The position numbers and the translations under genes are program-made. The notes under the pieces are model-generated. The model was not told the DNA's origin. It worked only from the letters and a program-made list of their open reading frames with translations, and did no database searches. From Sphingomonas sp. (lineage in GTDB: Bacteria > Pseudomonadota > Alphaproteobacteria > Sphingomonadales > Sphingomonadaceae): a stretch of DNA of 64,000 nucleotides. The stretch lies in contig JAFOMG010000017.1 of the NCBI GenBank assembly GCA_017418975.1, forward strand, positions 124,001-188,000, given 5' to 3'. Positions 34,211 to 43,359 of the stretch are shown here, piece after piece (the first letter of the stretch is position 1; each line of letters begins with the position of its first letter).

Positions 34211-35749
34211 ATGAAACATGGGGGCACGGCCAGCGGCGCGATCGAGCGTGTCGTCATCGTCGGCGGGGGTACCGCCGGATGGATGGCGGCGGCCGCGCTG
34301 GGCGCATATCTGGCGGGGACGGGCACCCGGATCACCTTGATCGAAAGCTCCGAGATCGGGACGATCGGCGTCGGCGAGGCGACGATCCCCACCATCCGCC
34401 GTTTCTACGCGTCGCTCGGCATGACCGATGCCGAGGTGATGCGCGCCTGCGAGGCGACCGCCAAGCTCGGCATCCGCTTCGTCGACTGGACGCCGGGGAC
34501 GAGCTTCGTCCATCCCTTTGGCCGCTTCGGACAGGACCTGCGCGGCATCGACTTCCACCATTATTGGCAAAGGGCGCGCAAGGCCGGCCAAGCCGCGCCG
34601 CTGGAGGAATATTCGCTCGGCGCGATGCTCGCGCGCGAAGGCCATGCCAGCGTGCCGCTGCCCGATCCGCCGAGCCAGCTCTCAGTGTTCGACTGGGCGC
34701 TGCATTTCGACGCTTCGCGCTTCGCCGCGCACATGCGCGCTTATGCCGAGCGCGCGGGGGTGGCGCGCATCGATGCGCGGATCGCCGATGTGGCGCTCCA
34801 CGGCGAGACCGGCTTCATCGAAGCGGTGACGCTCGACAGCGGCGAGCGCGTCGCGGGCGATCTGTTCGTCGACTGCTCGGGCTTTCGCGGCTTGCTGATC
34901 GGCGAGGCGCTGGGCACGCCCTATCGCGACTGGTCGCACTGGCTGCTGTGCGACGGCGCCTTTGCCGTGCAGAGCGCGCGGGTGGGGGAGCCGCCCAGCT
35001 GCACCACCGTCACCGCGCGCACCGCCGGCTGGCAATGGCGCATCCCGCTGCGCAGCCGCGAAGGCAATGGCATCGTCTTTTCGAGCGATTTCCAGAGCGA
35101 CGACGATGCCCGCGCCGAACTGCTCGCCAACGTCCCCGGCGCGCCGACCATGGAGCCCCGCCGCCTGCGCTTCACGCCGGGCCGGCGCGAGGCCGCCTGG
35201 GCGAGGAACTGCGTGGCGCTCGGCCTGGCCTCGGGCTTTCTCGAGCCGCTGGAATCGACCAGCATCGCGCTGATCGAGACGGGCATCGAGCGGCTGAAGC
35301 AGCTCTTCCCCGACAAGGGCTTCGATCCGGCGGTGATCGCCGAATATAACAGCCAGTCGGCCGAGGAGATGGAGCGCGTCCGCGACTTCATCCTCCTCCA
35401 TTATCGCCTGAGCCCCCGCGAGGGCGCCTTCTGGCAGGCCTGCCGCGACATGACGCTCCCCGACAGCCTGGCCGCCAAGCTGGAGCTTTGGCGCGCGCGG
35501 GGCGCATTCCTGCGCTATCGCTGGGAGATGTTCTCGCCCGCATCCTGGCTGGCCATCTATGGCGGGTTCGAGCATCTGCCCGAGCGGCTCGACCCCGGCG
35601 TCGCCGCGGTCGATGCGGACGAACTCGCGCAGGGGCTCGAGCAGATGCGCGCCGCCATTGCCCGCACCGTGGCGGACACGCCCACCCATTCCGAATTTCT
35701 CGCGACGGTCGATGGTGCCGCTGCCGAGCCCATGAGGACTCCCGCATGA
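34211..35749 (+). CDS. Tryptophan-halogenase-family flavoprotein (first of a pair)
   Basis: A 512-residue FAD-dependent halogenase. FAD binds at VGGGTAGWMAA (from residue 17); the catalytic-type Lys is residue 85 in ATAKLGIRF; WQWRIP gives the WxWxIP signature and FLEPLEST the conserved Glu. It differs from the other two by Ala in place of Phe before the Lys pocket. The ATG at 34211 is used although its ribosome site is weak; an in-frame extension to 34175 adds a charged stretch with no domain. Its stop overlaps the next halogenase start as ATGA, so the two proteins are made together. Flavin reductase is not encoded nearby. Confidence 0.92.
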   Translation: MKHGGTASGAIERVVIVGGGTAGWMAAAALGAYLAGTGTRITLIESSEIGTIGVGEATIPTIRRFYASLGMTDAEVMRACEATAKLGIRFVDWTPGTSFVHPFGRFGQDLRGIDFHHYWQRARKAGQAAPLEEYSLGAMLAREGHASVPLPDPPSQLSVFDWALHFDASRFAAHMRAYAERAGVARIDARIADVALHGETGFIEAVTLDSGERVAGDLFVDCSGFRGLLIGEALGTPYRDWSHWLLCDGAFAVQSARVGEPPSCTTVTARTAGWQWRIPLRSREGNGIVFSSDFQSDDDARAELLANVPGAPTMEPRRLRFTPGRREAAWARNCVALGLASGFLEPLESTSIALIETGIERLKQLFPDKGFDPAVIAEYNSQSAEEMERVRDFILLHYRLSPREGAFWQACRDMTLPDSLAAKLELWRARGAFLRYRWEMFSPASWLAIYGGFEHLPERLDPGVAAVDADELAQGLEQMRAAIARTVADTPTHSEFLATVDGAAAEPMRTPA

Positions 35750-37287
35750 ACAATCCGGACGCGCTCCGTAAGGTCTGCATCGTCGGCGGCGGCACCGCCG
35801 GCTGGATCGCCGCCGCGGTGATGGCGCATCACATGAAGGGCCGGCTGTTCGAGATCGAGCTGGTCGAGAGCGACGATATCGGCACGATCGGAGTGGGGGA
35901 GAGCACGATCCCGCCCTTCATGGAGCTGATCGCCAAGCTCGACATCGACGAGCAGGATTTCGTCCGCCAGGTCCAGGCCAGCTTCAAGCTCGGCATCGAG
36001 TTCAAGGACTGGTTCCGCAAGGGCGAGAGCTATTTCCACCCCTTTGGCGATGTCGGCCAGCGGGTGGAGCTCAGCGACTTCTACCAATGCTGGCGCAAGG
36101 CGACGCTGGCGGGGCATGATTTCCCGCTCCAGGATTTCGCGCCCGCCACGGTGATGGCGCATGCCGGCCGCTTCATGCTGCCCTTCAAGGCGCGCAGCAC
36201 GCCGATCGCCGGCGCTTCCTATGCGCTGCATGTCGATGCCAAGCGCGTCGCCCGGTTCCTGCGCGGCCATGCCGAGGCGCGCGGGGTGAAGCGGACCGAG
36301 GGAATCGTCACCGATGTCGCGCTCGACGATCGCGGCTTCGTCTCCACGCTGACGCTGAAGGACGGCCGCACGATCGACGCCGATTTCTTCATCGATTGCT
36401 CGGGCTTCCGGGCGCTGCTGATCGAGAAGGCGCTGGGCAGCGGCTATACCGACTGGTCCAACTATCTGTTCTGCGACCGCGCCATCGCCGCGCAGACCGA
36501 GAATATCGGGCCGCCGCGCCCCTATACGCTGGCCGAGGCACAGGACGCCGGCTGGCGCTGGCGCATCCCGCTGCAGCACCGCACCGGCAACGGCCATGTC
36601 TATTCCTCCGAGTTCATGGACGACGAGGAAGCGACGCGCATCCTGCTCGACAAGGTGGAGGGCGAAGTGGTCGCCGGGCCGATGGTGGTGCCGTTCAGGA
36701 CCGGCGTGCGCCAGCGGATCTGGCACCGGAACGTGCTGGCGATCGGCCTGTCCTCGGGCTTTATCGAGCCGCTGGAATCGACTGCGATCCACCTGATCTA
36801 TCGCGGCATGGACTATTTCTTCCGCTTCCTGCCCGATCGCCACTGCGATCCGGCGCTGGCGGACGAATATAATCGCCGGATGGTGGCGGACTATACCGAG
36901 ATCCGCGACTTCATCGTGCTCCATTATTGCACCACCGCGCGCGACGACACGCCCTTCTGGCGCAAGTGCCGCGACATGGAATGGCCGGACAGCCTGAAGG
37001 AGCGGGTGGAACTGTTCCGCACCAACGGCACGCTGCGCGAAGGGCTGGACGAGCTGTTCCGCTCGGTCAGCTGGTTCTCGGTGCTGGAGGGCATGGGCAT
37101 CCGGCCGCGCACCTATCACCCGCTGGTCGACCGCATCGACGAGGCGACGCTCTATGCGGGACTGGAAAAGGCGCGCGAGCAGCTTGCCGGCTTCGTCCTG
37201 CAGCTGCCGAGCCAGCAGCAGTTCATCGATGCGCATTGCCGCGCCGAGAAGGTGGATCTCGGCCGTCCCGCCATGGCCGGGGCCTGA
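35746..37287 (+). CDS. Tryptophan-halogenase-family flavoprotein (second of a pair)
   Basis: A 513-residue paralogue of the preceding gene and closer in motif to the halogenase at 1658. VGGGTAGWIAA binds FAD, Lys81 in SFKLGIEF is the predicted catalytic Lys, WRWRIP matches WxWxIP and FIEPLEST holds the Glu. An open frame continues upstream inside the previous gene, but the ATG at 35746 is supported by the ATGA overlap and by the position of the FAD fold. Its stop overlaps the LacI-type regulator start (TGATG). The substrate is unknown. Confidence 0.92.
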   Translation: MNNPDALRKVCIVGGGTAGWIAAAVMAHHMKGRLFEIELVESDDIGTIGVGESTIPPFMELIAKLDIDEQDFVRQVQASFKLGIEFKDWFRKGESYFHPFGDVGQRVELSDFYQCWRKATLAGHDFPLQDFAPATVMAHAGRFMLPFKARSTPIAGASYALHVDAKRVARFLRGHAEARGVKRTEGIVTDVALDDRGFVSTLTLKDGRTIDADFFIDCSGFRALLIEKALGSGYTDWSNYLFCDRAIAAQTENIGPPRPYTLAEAQDAGWRWRIPLQHRTGNGHVYSSEFMDDEEATRILLDKVEGEVVAGPMVVPFRTGVRQRIWHRNVLAIGLSSGFIEPLESTAIHLIYRGMDYFFRFLPDRHCDPALADEYNRRMVADYTEIRDFIVLHYCTTARDDTPFWRKCRDMEWPDSLKERVELFRTNGTLREGLDELFRSVSWFSVLEGMGIRPRTYHPLVDRIDEATLYAGLEKAREQLAGFVLQLPSQQQFIDAHCRAEKVDLGRPAMAGA

Positions 37288-38342
37288 TGCAGAAGAAGCG
37301 CGCGATCACGATCAAGGACGTGGCGGCGGAGGCGGGAGTCTCGCTGCAGACGGTGAGCCGCGTCATCAACAAGGGCCCCAACGTCACTGCGCCGGTGCAG
37401 GATCGCGTCCGGGCGGCGATCGACAAGCTGGGCTATGTTCCCAGCCTCGCCGCGCGCCGGCTCGGCGGCTCGCGCTCCTATCTGATCCTCGCCTTCAACG
37501 ACGAGCGGCCGACGCTCGAGGGCTGGCAGTCGCGGCGCGGCAACGACTGGGTCGACCAGATGCTGTACGGCGGCATGCTCAAATGCGCCGAGCATGGCTA
37601 TCGCATGCTGTTCGAGCTGGTGGATTCGCATTCGGACGCGCTGGAGGCGCAGGTCCAGGCCGCGCTTTCGGCGCTCCATCCGGACGGCGTGATCCTGACG
37701 CCGCCGCACAGCGAGGACGACCGGATCACCGATCTGCTCCACCAGGGCGGGCTGACCTTCGCGCGGCTGGGATCGCACCGCGAGGGCGAGGGCTTTGCGG
37801 TGTACATGGACGACGAAGCGGCGGCGCGCCGCGCGACCGAGCATCTGCTCGACCTTGGCCATACCCGCATCGCCTATGTCCAGGGCCATCCCGAATATGC
37901 GATGAGCCCGGATCGACTCCGCGGCTTCACCGGCGCGATCGAGGCGCGGGGACTCAAGGTGGATCCCGCCTATCTCCAGCCGGGTGACTTCACCTACGAA
38001 GCCGGCATCGCGGCGCTCAACACGCTCGCCGGGCTCGAAACCCCGCCCAGCGCGGTGCTCGCGAGCAGCGACGAGATGGCGCTTGGCGTGCTCCATGCCG
38101 CCGGGCCGCTCGGCCTGTCGGTTCCCGGCGATCTCTCGGTGGTCAGCTTCGACGACACGCCGACGGTGCGGATGAGCGTGCCCGCGCTCACCGCGATCCG
38201 CCAGCCGATCGCGGCGATGACCGCCAAGGCCGCCGAGCTGCTGATCGAGAGCAAGACCCGTGGCGACACGCCCGGCAACGGCCGTTTCCTGCTTCCCTTC
38301 GATTTCGTCGTCCGTGCCTCGACCGCGCCGCCGCGGCGTTGA
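37287..38342 (+). CDS. LacI-family transcriptional regulator
   Basis: A 351-residue repressor. Residues 7-30 form the LacI helix-turn-helix (ITIKDVAAEAGVSLQTVSRV) followed by the hinge helix (PSLAARRLGG). The rest is the periplasmic-binding-like sensor (PDGVILTPPHSEDD, LGHTRIAYVQGHPEY, ASSDEMALGVLHA, VVSFDDTP). The start overlaps the halogenase stop (TGATG), so it is part of that operon. It is the only LacI-type regulator in the window and the best candidate to bind the CAGCGTTGTCGG-type operators before both GH3 genes and the FHS transporter (inference). Confidence 0.95.
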   Translation: MQKKRAITIKDVAAEAGVSLQTVSRVINKGPNVTAPVQDRVRAAIDKLGYVPSLAARRLGGSRSYLILAFNDERPTLEGWQSRRGNDWVDQMLYGGMLKCAEHGYRMLFELVDSHSDALEAQVQAALSALHPDGVILTPPHSEDDRITDLLHQGGLTFARLGSHREGEGFAVYMDDEAAARRATEHLLDLGHTRIAYVQGHPEYAMSPDRLRGFTGAIEARGLKVDPAYLQPGDFTYEAGIAALNTLAGLETPPSAVLASSDEMALGVLHAAGPLGLSVPGDLSVVSFDDTPTVRMSVPALTAIRQPIAAMTAKAAELLIESKTRGDTPGNGRFLLPFDFVVRASTAPPRR

Positions 38343-38376
38343 CTTGCCTCTGCCCGGCGGCGATGCTCCGCCGTCC

Positions 38377-39582
38377 ATGCGACGCTTCGTCTCGCCCGGC
38401 CGCGGTTTCATACTGCTCTATGCGCTGGCCTATGCGGGCATGTTCGTCAGCTTCATGCCGTTCGTCATGGTGCTGCTGCCGTTGAAGGCGGCGCAGGCGG
38501 GGGGCGGCCATGCGGTGCAGCTCCTCAGCGCCGGCGCGCTGGGCGGCGCGGCGGTGGCGAGCCTGGCCAACATCCTGTTCGGCGCGCTGAGCGATCGCAC
38601 CCGGCGGCTGCGCGGCACCCGGCGGCCCTGGGTGACGGTGGGGCTGGGGGTGCTCAGCGCGTCCTATGGCCTGTTGCTGGTCGCGGCCGATCCGGTGAGC
38701 CTGTTGCTCGCCGTCACCTGCATCCAGATCGGGATCAACATGATGTTCGCGCCGATCGCCGCGGTGATGGCGGACGAGATACCCGATGCGCAGAAGGGCA
38801 TGGTGGCCGGCCTCACCGGCGTCTCGCATCCGATCGGCGCGATGGCGGCGGTGCTGATCACGCTGCCCGGGCTGGGCGGCGACGCGATGCGCTATGCGCT
38901 GCTCTGCCTGTTGTTCGTCGCGTTGACCGCGCCGTTCCTGCTGCTCGCTCGCGAAGGCGCCGCGCTGCCGCCGCCGCCGCCCGCGCCGCAGCGCGAGCTC
39001 CGCCGCTTCGATTTCATCCTTGCCTGGGCCTCGCGCATCCTGTTCCAGGTCGCCGGCAACGGCCTGTCCACCTATGGCTTCTATTATTTCCTCTCGGTGC
39101 TGGACCGCGACGACATCAGCAGGACGAGCGTGGAGGCCAATCCGATCGTCGCGACGATGACCGGTTCCACCATCGTCGCGGTGCTGCTGACGGTGCTGGC
39201 CGGGCGCTTCTCGGACCGGATGATGCGGCGCAAGCCCTTCCTTGCCGCCGGGGCGCTGGCAATGGCGGCCGGGCTCGGCGTCATGGCGTTCGCGAGGAGC
39301 TGGGGCGTGGCGGCGGCGGGGCATGCGCTGGCGCTGTCGGGGCTCAGCGTGTTCCTGGCGATCCATTCCGCGCTCGCGATGCAGCTGCTGCCCAATCCGG
39401 GGCATCGCGGGCGCGACCTGGGCATCCTCAACCTCACCAACACCCTGCCGGCGATGGTCGCGCCGCTGCTGGCGCTGGCGCTGGCGCCGGAGAAGACCGG
39501 CTATATGCTGTGGCTGCTGATCCTTGCGCTCGGCACGCTGGCCGGCGGCGCGGTGTCGCTCTGCATCCGGACCCAGGATTAG
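38377..39582 (+). CDS. MFS transporter, probably sugar
   Basis: A polytopic protein of about 401 residues with roughly 12 hydrophobic segments. The MFS loop sequence is FGALSDRTRRLRGTRRPWV, resembling the sugar-transporting GPH/SLC45-like carriers, and AVLITLPGLGG and LAGRFSDRMMRRKPFL repeat the pattern in the second half. The start is uncertain: ATG at 38377 gives a usual N-terminus; a TTG at 38344 is possible. It follows the LacI gene and would import the sugar released by the GH3 enzyme (inference). Confidence 0.87.
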   Translation: MRRFVSPGRGFILLYALAYAGMFVSFMPFVMVLLPLKAAQAGGGHAVQLLSAGALGGAAVASLANILFGALSDRTRRLRGTRRPWVTVGLGVLSASYGLLLVAADPVSLLLAVTCIQIGINMMFAPIAAVMADEIPDAQKGMVAGLTGVSHPIGAMAAVLITLPGLGGDAMRYALLCLLFVALTAPFLLLAREGAALPPPPPAPQRELRRFDFILAWASRILFQVAGNGLSTYGFYYFLSVLDRDDISRTSVEANPIVATMTGSTIVAVLLTVLAGRFSDRMMRRKPFLAAGALAMAAGLGVMAFARSWGVAAAGHALALSGLSVFLAIHSALAMQLLPNPGHRGRDLGILNLTNTLPAMVAPLLALALAPEKTGYMLWLLILALGTLAGGAVSLCIRTQD

Positions 39583-39613
39583 GTTGGGACCGGGAAGAGC
39601 TTCAAATTCCTAT

Positions 39614-39695
39614 CGTCACCCCGGCCTTGCGCCGGGGTCCCGCTGCCTCATCGACGGGAGAAGAAGCGGGATCCCGGCGCATGGCCAGGATGACG
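39614..39695. repeat. REP-like paired palindrome
   Basis: CGTCACCCCGGC...GCCGGGGTCCCGCT (39614-39644) pairs with an imperfect inverted copy ending GGATGACG at about 39695. It lies between the convergent MFS and lipoprotein genes and can fold as a long hairpin acting as a terminator for both. Confidence 0.6.
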
Positions 39696-39736
39696 ATGGA
39701 AGAATGACTGTCCTCAATGTGAGGACGGGTCGATTC

Positions 39737-40039
39737 TCAGTGCGCCGGCTCGCCCGCGCTCGAATTGCGGTCGACCTTGGCGGTCATGCCGGTCGCGTCG
39801 GCATCGTCCTGGGTCTGCGCGTCGGGCGACAGATCGGCGACCGGCGGCGGATTGGTGGCGACATTGGTCGTCGCCGGCGTCTCGACCGGCTGGTCGATCG
39901 TCACGTTGCTGAAGGTCTCGGGCTCGCCGATGTTCGCGACGACGGTCTCGTTCGCGCTGGTGTCCTCCGGCTTGCTGCCCGAGCAGGCGGCGAGCGCCAG
40001 GCCGGCAACGGCGATCAGTGCGAGGGTACGGGTCTTCAT
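39737..40039 (-). CDS. Small lipoprotein of unknown function
   Basis: A 100-residue protein with a lipoprotein signal: VAGLALAAC is a clear lipobox with Cys19. The mature part is acidic, rich in Thr, Asn, Pro and Ala (VETPATTNVATNPPPVADL), and probably disordered. The ATG at 40039 is preferred over that at 40048 because GGGGAA is then about 9 bases upstream. It starts 20 bases after the L,D-transpeptidase stop and is probably co-transcribed with it, so an envelope role is likely. No family was recognised. Confidence 0.78.
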   Translation of the reverse strand: MKTRTLALIAVAGLALAACSGSKPEDTSANETVVANIGEPETFSNVTIDQPVETPATTNVATNPPPVADLSPDAQTQDDADATGMTAKVDRNSSAGEPAH

Positions 40040-40059
40040 TTCGATCATTTCCCCTTTTC

Positions 40060-41562
40060 TCAACGTGCGGAAACGGCCGCAGCCGTAATCGCGGAGCGTT
40101 TCTCGATCTTTGCTGCGAGATCCTTGTCCCAGCCATAGGGATCGCCGCGGAAGTTCATCGTGCCGTTCGCATTGGCGAAGGCGGTCCAGTAGAGCAGATA
40201 GACCGAGACCTGGTCCTGCTCCTGCAGAGTCACGCGCAGCGTATCGCCCTTGGCGAGCGCGGCGCTGATCTGGTCGGGCTGCCAGTTCGGATCGTTGCGC
40301 AGCAGCAGCTGCGCCAGCGGACCCGGCTTCTCCAGCCGCACGCAGCCATGGCTGGCGAGCCGGCTGAAGCTGGCGAAGGTCGATTGCGACGGCGTGTCGT
40401 GCAGATAGACCGCGTAATTGTTCGGGAAGTCGAACTTGTAGCGGCCAAGCGCGCTCTTGGGCCCCGGCTGCTGCTGCAGGCGGCGGTTCGCGCCGGTGCC
40501 GATGATCTTGTAGCCCTGCGCCTTCAGCGCGGCCTCGCCCTTCGGCCACAGCTCCTTGGCGGCGATGCCGGTGGGCACGTTCCAGGGCGGATTGAGCACG
40601 ATCGAGTGGATCTTCGACTGGAGCATCGGCGTCTCGTTGCCGGGCCGGCCGGTGACGGCCTTCATCGACGCGATCGGGGCATCGCCCTCGAACACGGTGA
40701 GCACGGCCGCGGCGATGTTCACCTGGATGCGCTTGGCGGGCAGTTCGCTCGGCAGCCAGCGCCAGCGCTCCATGTTCGCCATGATCTGGCCGACCCGGTC
40801 CTGCGCCGGCACGTTGAGCGCGGCGAGCGTACCCGAGGAGACCACGCCGGTGGGGTTGAGCCCGTAGCGGCGCTGGGCGCGGACCACTGCTTCCTTCAGC
40901 TCGGCATCGAACTTGTCGCCGGTGGCGATCGCCTGGGGATCCTCCACCGCCAGCCGCTTGCGCAGCGCCGCCACGCGCGGGCCGCTCGCGCCCACCGTCA
41001 GGTCCGGCCCCGCGGCGAGCTTCTGCCAGCCGCCGGCCGCCACGATCTTGCGATAGGTGGCAAGGCCCTTCTGCAGCGTGTCATAGCCGGCCCAGGGCGG
41101 CGGCAGGTCGCGCAGCCAGGCGCCGACCCGGTTCTGCTTCACCGCCTCGGCAAAGGCGGGCAGGGGATCATAGGCGGCGGGGCGCAGGCCCCAGTTCGGA
41201 TCGAAGTCGCTCTCGGCCAGCCGGCCCGAATGGACCGCCCGGGCATAGTCGAGCGCCGCGCGCACCAGCGCCTCGCTGTCCTTGAAGCTGGGCGCCGGAT
41301 CGCCGACGCGGCGCAGGCCCTGGGCGAAGCCGGCTTCGTTCAGGATCGGCGCGAGTTCGGCCGCCTGGGCCGCCGTCAGCACCGGCAGCACCACCGGCGG
41401 GTTGGGGACGAACGGCGGCACGGGCACGGCCTGGAGCGTGGGCGTCGGCGTGGTCTGCGGCGCGGGAGCGACCTGTTGCGCGACGACGGGCGCCGCTATT
41501 CCGGCAAGCGCCGCAGTCCATGCGGCCCGGCGGGCCACCCGGCCCGAAAACACTTTGGTCAC
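40060..41562 (-). CDS. L,D-transpeptidase with peptidoglycan-binding domain (YcbB-like)
   Basis: A 500-residue exported enzyme. The start is GTG at 41562: GGAGGAG lies 8 bases before it and a signal peptide follows (RRAAWTAALAGIAAPVVAQ). An ATG 17 codons earlier lacks both. A peptidoglycan-binding repeat (VAALRKRLAV, then VVRAQRRYGLNPTGVV) precedes the YkuD catalytic domain, whose active-site Cys is in SHGCVRLEKP. Such enzymes make 3-3 cross-links in murein or attach proteins to it. The layout resembles YcbB/LdtD. It heads a unit with the small lipoprotein. Confidence 0.93.
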   Translation of the reverse strand: MTKVFSGRVARRAAWTAALAGIAAPVVAQQVAPAPQTTPTPTLQAVPVPPFVPNPPVVLPVLTAAQAAELAPILNEAGFAQGLRRVGDPAPSFKDSEALVRAALDYARAVHSGRLAESDFDPNWGLRPAAYDPLPAFAEAVKQNRVGAWLRDLPPPWAGYDTLQKGLATYRKIVAAGGWQKLAAGPDLTVGASGPRVAALRKRLAVEDPQAIATGDKFDAELKEAVVRAQRRYGLNPTGVVSSGTLAALNVPAQDRVGQIMANMERWRWLPSELPAKRIQVNIAAAVLTVFEGDAPIASMKAVTGRPGNETPMLQSKIHSIVLNPPWNVPTGIAAKELWPKGEAALKAQGYKIIGTGANRRLQQQPGPKSALGRYKFDFPNNYAVYLHDTPSQSTFASFSRLASHGCVRLEKPGPLAQLLLRNDPNWQPDQISAALAKGDTLRVTLQEQDQVSVYLLYWTAFANANGTMNFRGDPYGWDKDLAAKIEKRSAITAAAVSAR

Positions 41563-41687
41563 TCGCAAATCTCCTCCGCGGCCGCCCTGGGGCCGGGCGA
41601 CCTGAATCGCCACTTGCTATTAAGCCAAACCGGGCGCGCGTGGCGAGCGTCGAATTTGCACGATGCGACGACGTGCCTTGACATTGG

Positions 41688-41699
41688 CAACGTTGTCGG
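41688..41699 (+). promoter_or_regulatory. Candidate operator and -35 region before the FHS transporter
   Basis: CAACGTTGTCGG differs by one base from the motif before both GH3 genes and contains the perfect palindrome CAACGTTG (41688-41695). A TTGACA at 41678-41683 is a good -35 element, so a bound repressor would cover the promoter. The start is about 64 bases downstream. Confidence 0.6.
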
Positions 41700-41762
41700 A
41701 CCAGTTTCGGACAAATGCCCGCCAGGGGAAGAAGCGGGCGACGTCCGCAGGGGAGAGATATC

Positions 41763-43109
41763 TTGGCATCCGCACGTTCCACGCAGACGACGCTGGCCTT
41801 CGCCGCCGTCACCACGCTTTTCTTCGCCTGGGGGTTCATCACCTCGCTGGTCGATCCGCTGGTCGCCGCGGTGAAGGGCATCTTCACGCTCACCGACTTC
41901 CAGGCCCAGGCGAGCGCGTTCGCGTTCTTCTTCGCCTATTTCGTCGTCTCGCTTCCCGCTGCCGTGCTGGTCAGCAGGTTGAAGGCGGTGCCTTCGATCC
42001 TCGCGGCGCTCGTCACGATGATCGCCGGCTGCCTGATCATGCTCGCCGCCGCGAACATCGCCAATTACTGGCTGGTGCTGCTTGGCCTGTTCGTGCTGGC
42101 GAGCGGCATCACCATCCTGCAGGTGGCGGCCAATCCGCTCGCTGCCGCGCTGGGCAATCCCAAGGGCAGCCATTTCCGCCTGGTGCTCAGCCAGACGTTC
42201 AACTCGTTCGGCACCTTCCTCGGCCCGCTGCTCGGCGCGCACCTGTTCCTCAAGGGCGTCGAAGTGAAGGAAGGCACGGTCGTCACGCCGGAAATCCGCG
42301 CCCAGGCGCTGGCCGGCATCGACTCCGCCTATTTCTGGATCTGCGGCCTGATCGCCGCGCTCGCGGTGTTCTTCTATCTGAGCCGCCGTGTCGTCACCGA
42401 GGCGGCGCCTCCGGCGACCGGCCCGCAGCGCGGTTTCTGGGCGCTGTTCACCGATGCGCTCACCTCCAAATGGGCGCTGCTCGGCGCGCTCGCGATCTTC
42501 CTCTATGTCGGTGCCGAGGTCGCGATCGGCACGCAGATGGCACTGTTCCTGAATTCGGACGCGATCTGGGGCCATTCGGACGCCGCGTTCGGCGTGCCGG
42601 TGCTCGGCTATCTGATGGGCAGCGACGGCATTCCGGGCGTCTCGCTCCAGGAAGCCGGCAAGGCCGTCGCCTTCTACTGGGGCGGCGCGATGGTCGGCCG
42701 TTTCCTCGGCTCGGGCCTGCTGACGGTTGTCCGCGCCGACCGCCTGCTGGCGCTGTTCACCGCCATCGCCGCCGCGATGTGCCTCTATGTCTTCGTGGTC
42801 GGCGGCGTCACCGCGGGCTTCGTCGCGCTGAGCATCGGCCTGTTCAACTCGATCATGTTCCCGGTGATCTTCACGCTCACGCTCGAGCGTTCCACCGCGA
42901 GTGCGGAAGCGACCTCGGGCCTGCTCTGCACCGCCATCGTCGGCGGCGCGGTGCTGCCCCTGCTCGTCGGGCTGATCTCGGGCGCGCATGGCTATGCCTT
43001 CGCGCTGGTCGTGCCGGCGGCCTGCTATGTCGCCCTGTGCGTGTTCGCGATCGCCGCGGGCCGTGCGCCGGTGGTCCGGGCCGAGGGCGAGGGTGCGTCG
43101 ATCCACTGA
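41763..43109 (+). CDS. FHS-family sugar transporter (FucP/GluP type MFS)
   Basis: A 448-residue membrane protein with about 12 helices. FFAWGFITSLVDPLVAAVKG and TFNSFGTFLGPLLGAHLF match the fucose/glucose/galactose-proton symporter family, including the conserved NPL segment LQVAANPLAAALG. The start is probably TTG at 41763, because AGGGGAGA lies just before it; a longer frame runs to 41715. It imports a hexose such as glucose. The LacI-type operator upstream and the SGNH, GH97 and GH3 genes downstream support this. Confidence 0.92.
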   Translation: MASARSTQTTLAFAAVTTLFFAWGFITSLVDPLVAAVKGIFTLTDFQAQASAFAFFFAYFVVSLPAAVLVSRLKAVPSILAALVTMIAGCLIMLAAANIANYWLVLLGLFVLASGITILQVAANPLAAALGNPKGSHFRLVLSQTFNSFGTFLGPLLGAHLFLKGVEVKEGTVVTPEIRAQALAGIDSAYFWICGLIAALAVFFYLSRRVVTEAAPPATGPQRGFWALFTDALTSKWALLGALAIFLYVGAEVAIGTQMALFLNSDAIWGHSDAAFGVPVLGYLMGSDGIPGVSLQEAGKAVAFYWGGAMVGRFLGSGLLTVVRADRLLALFTAIAAAMCLYVFVVGGVTAGFVALSIGLFNSIMFPVIFTLTLERSTASAEATSGLLCTAIVGGAVLPLLVGLISGAHGYAFALVVPAACYVALCVFAIAAGRAPVVRAEGEGASIH

Positions 43110-43114
43110 GAAGA

Positions 43115-43168
43115 CCGTTCGCTTGCCGCCGGATCCAGGGGGAGCCCCCCTCCGGCGGCAAGGAACGG
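43115..43168. terminator. Strong long hairpin after the FHS transporter
   Basis: CTTGCCGCCGGA (43122-43133) and TCCGGCGGCAAG (43151-43162) form a perfect 12-bp stem, extended by CCGTTC (43115-43120) with GAACGG (43163-43168) and by inner GGGGG/CCCCC pairs. There is no T-run. It could end transcription weakly or stabilise the transporter mRNA. Confidence 0.6.
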
Positions 43169-43359
43169 ACTGGTGCGCGTAACGCCGTCCGACACGATCC
43201 CGTCATCCGCGCGCAATGCCGGGCCGATTCCATAAACGGCCCTGTCCGCTGGAACTTGCGGGCTTTTGTTCCGAAAACCCGTCCCCTCCCTGGGCGCTTC
43301 CGCACGGAGCGGCCGGGCGCTAGTGTCGGCGGCATCCGTCCGATGCTGGAGACGCCGTG

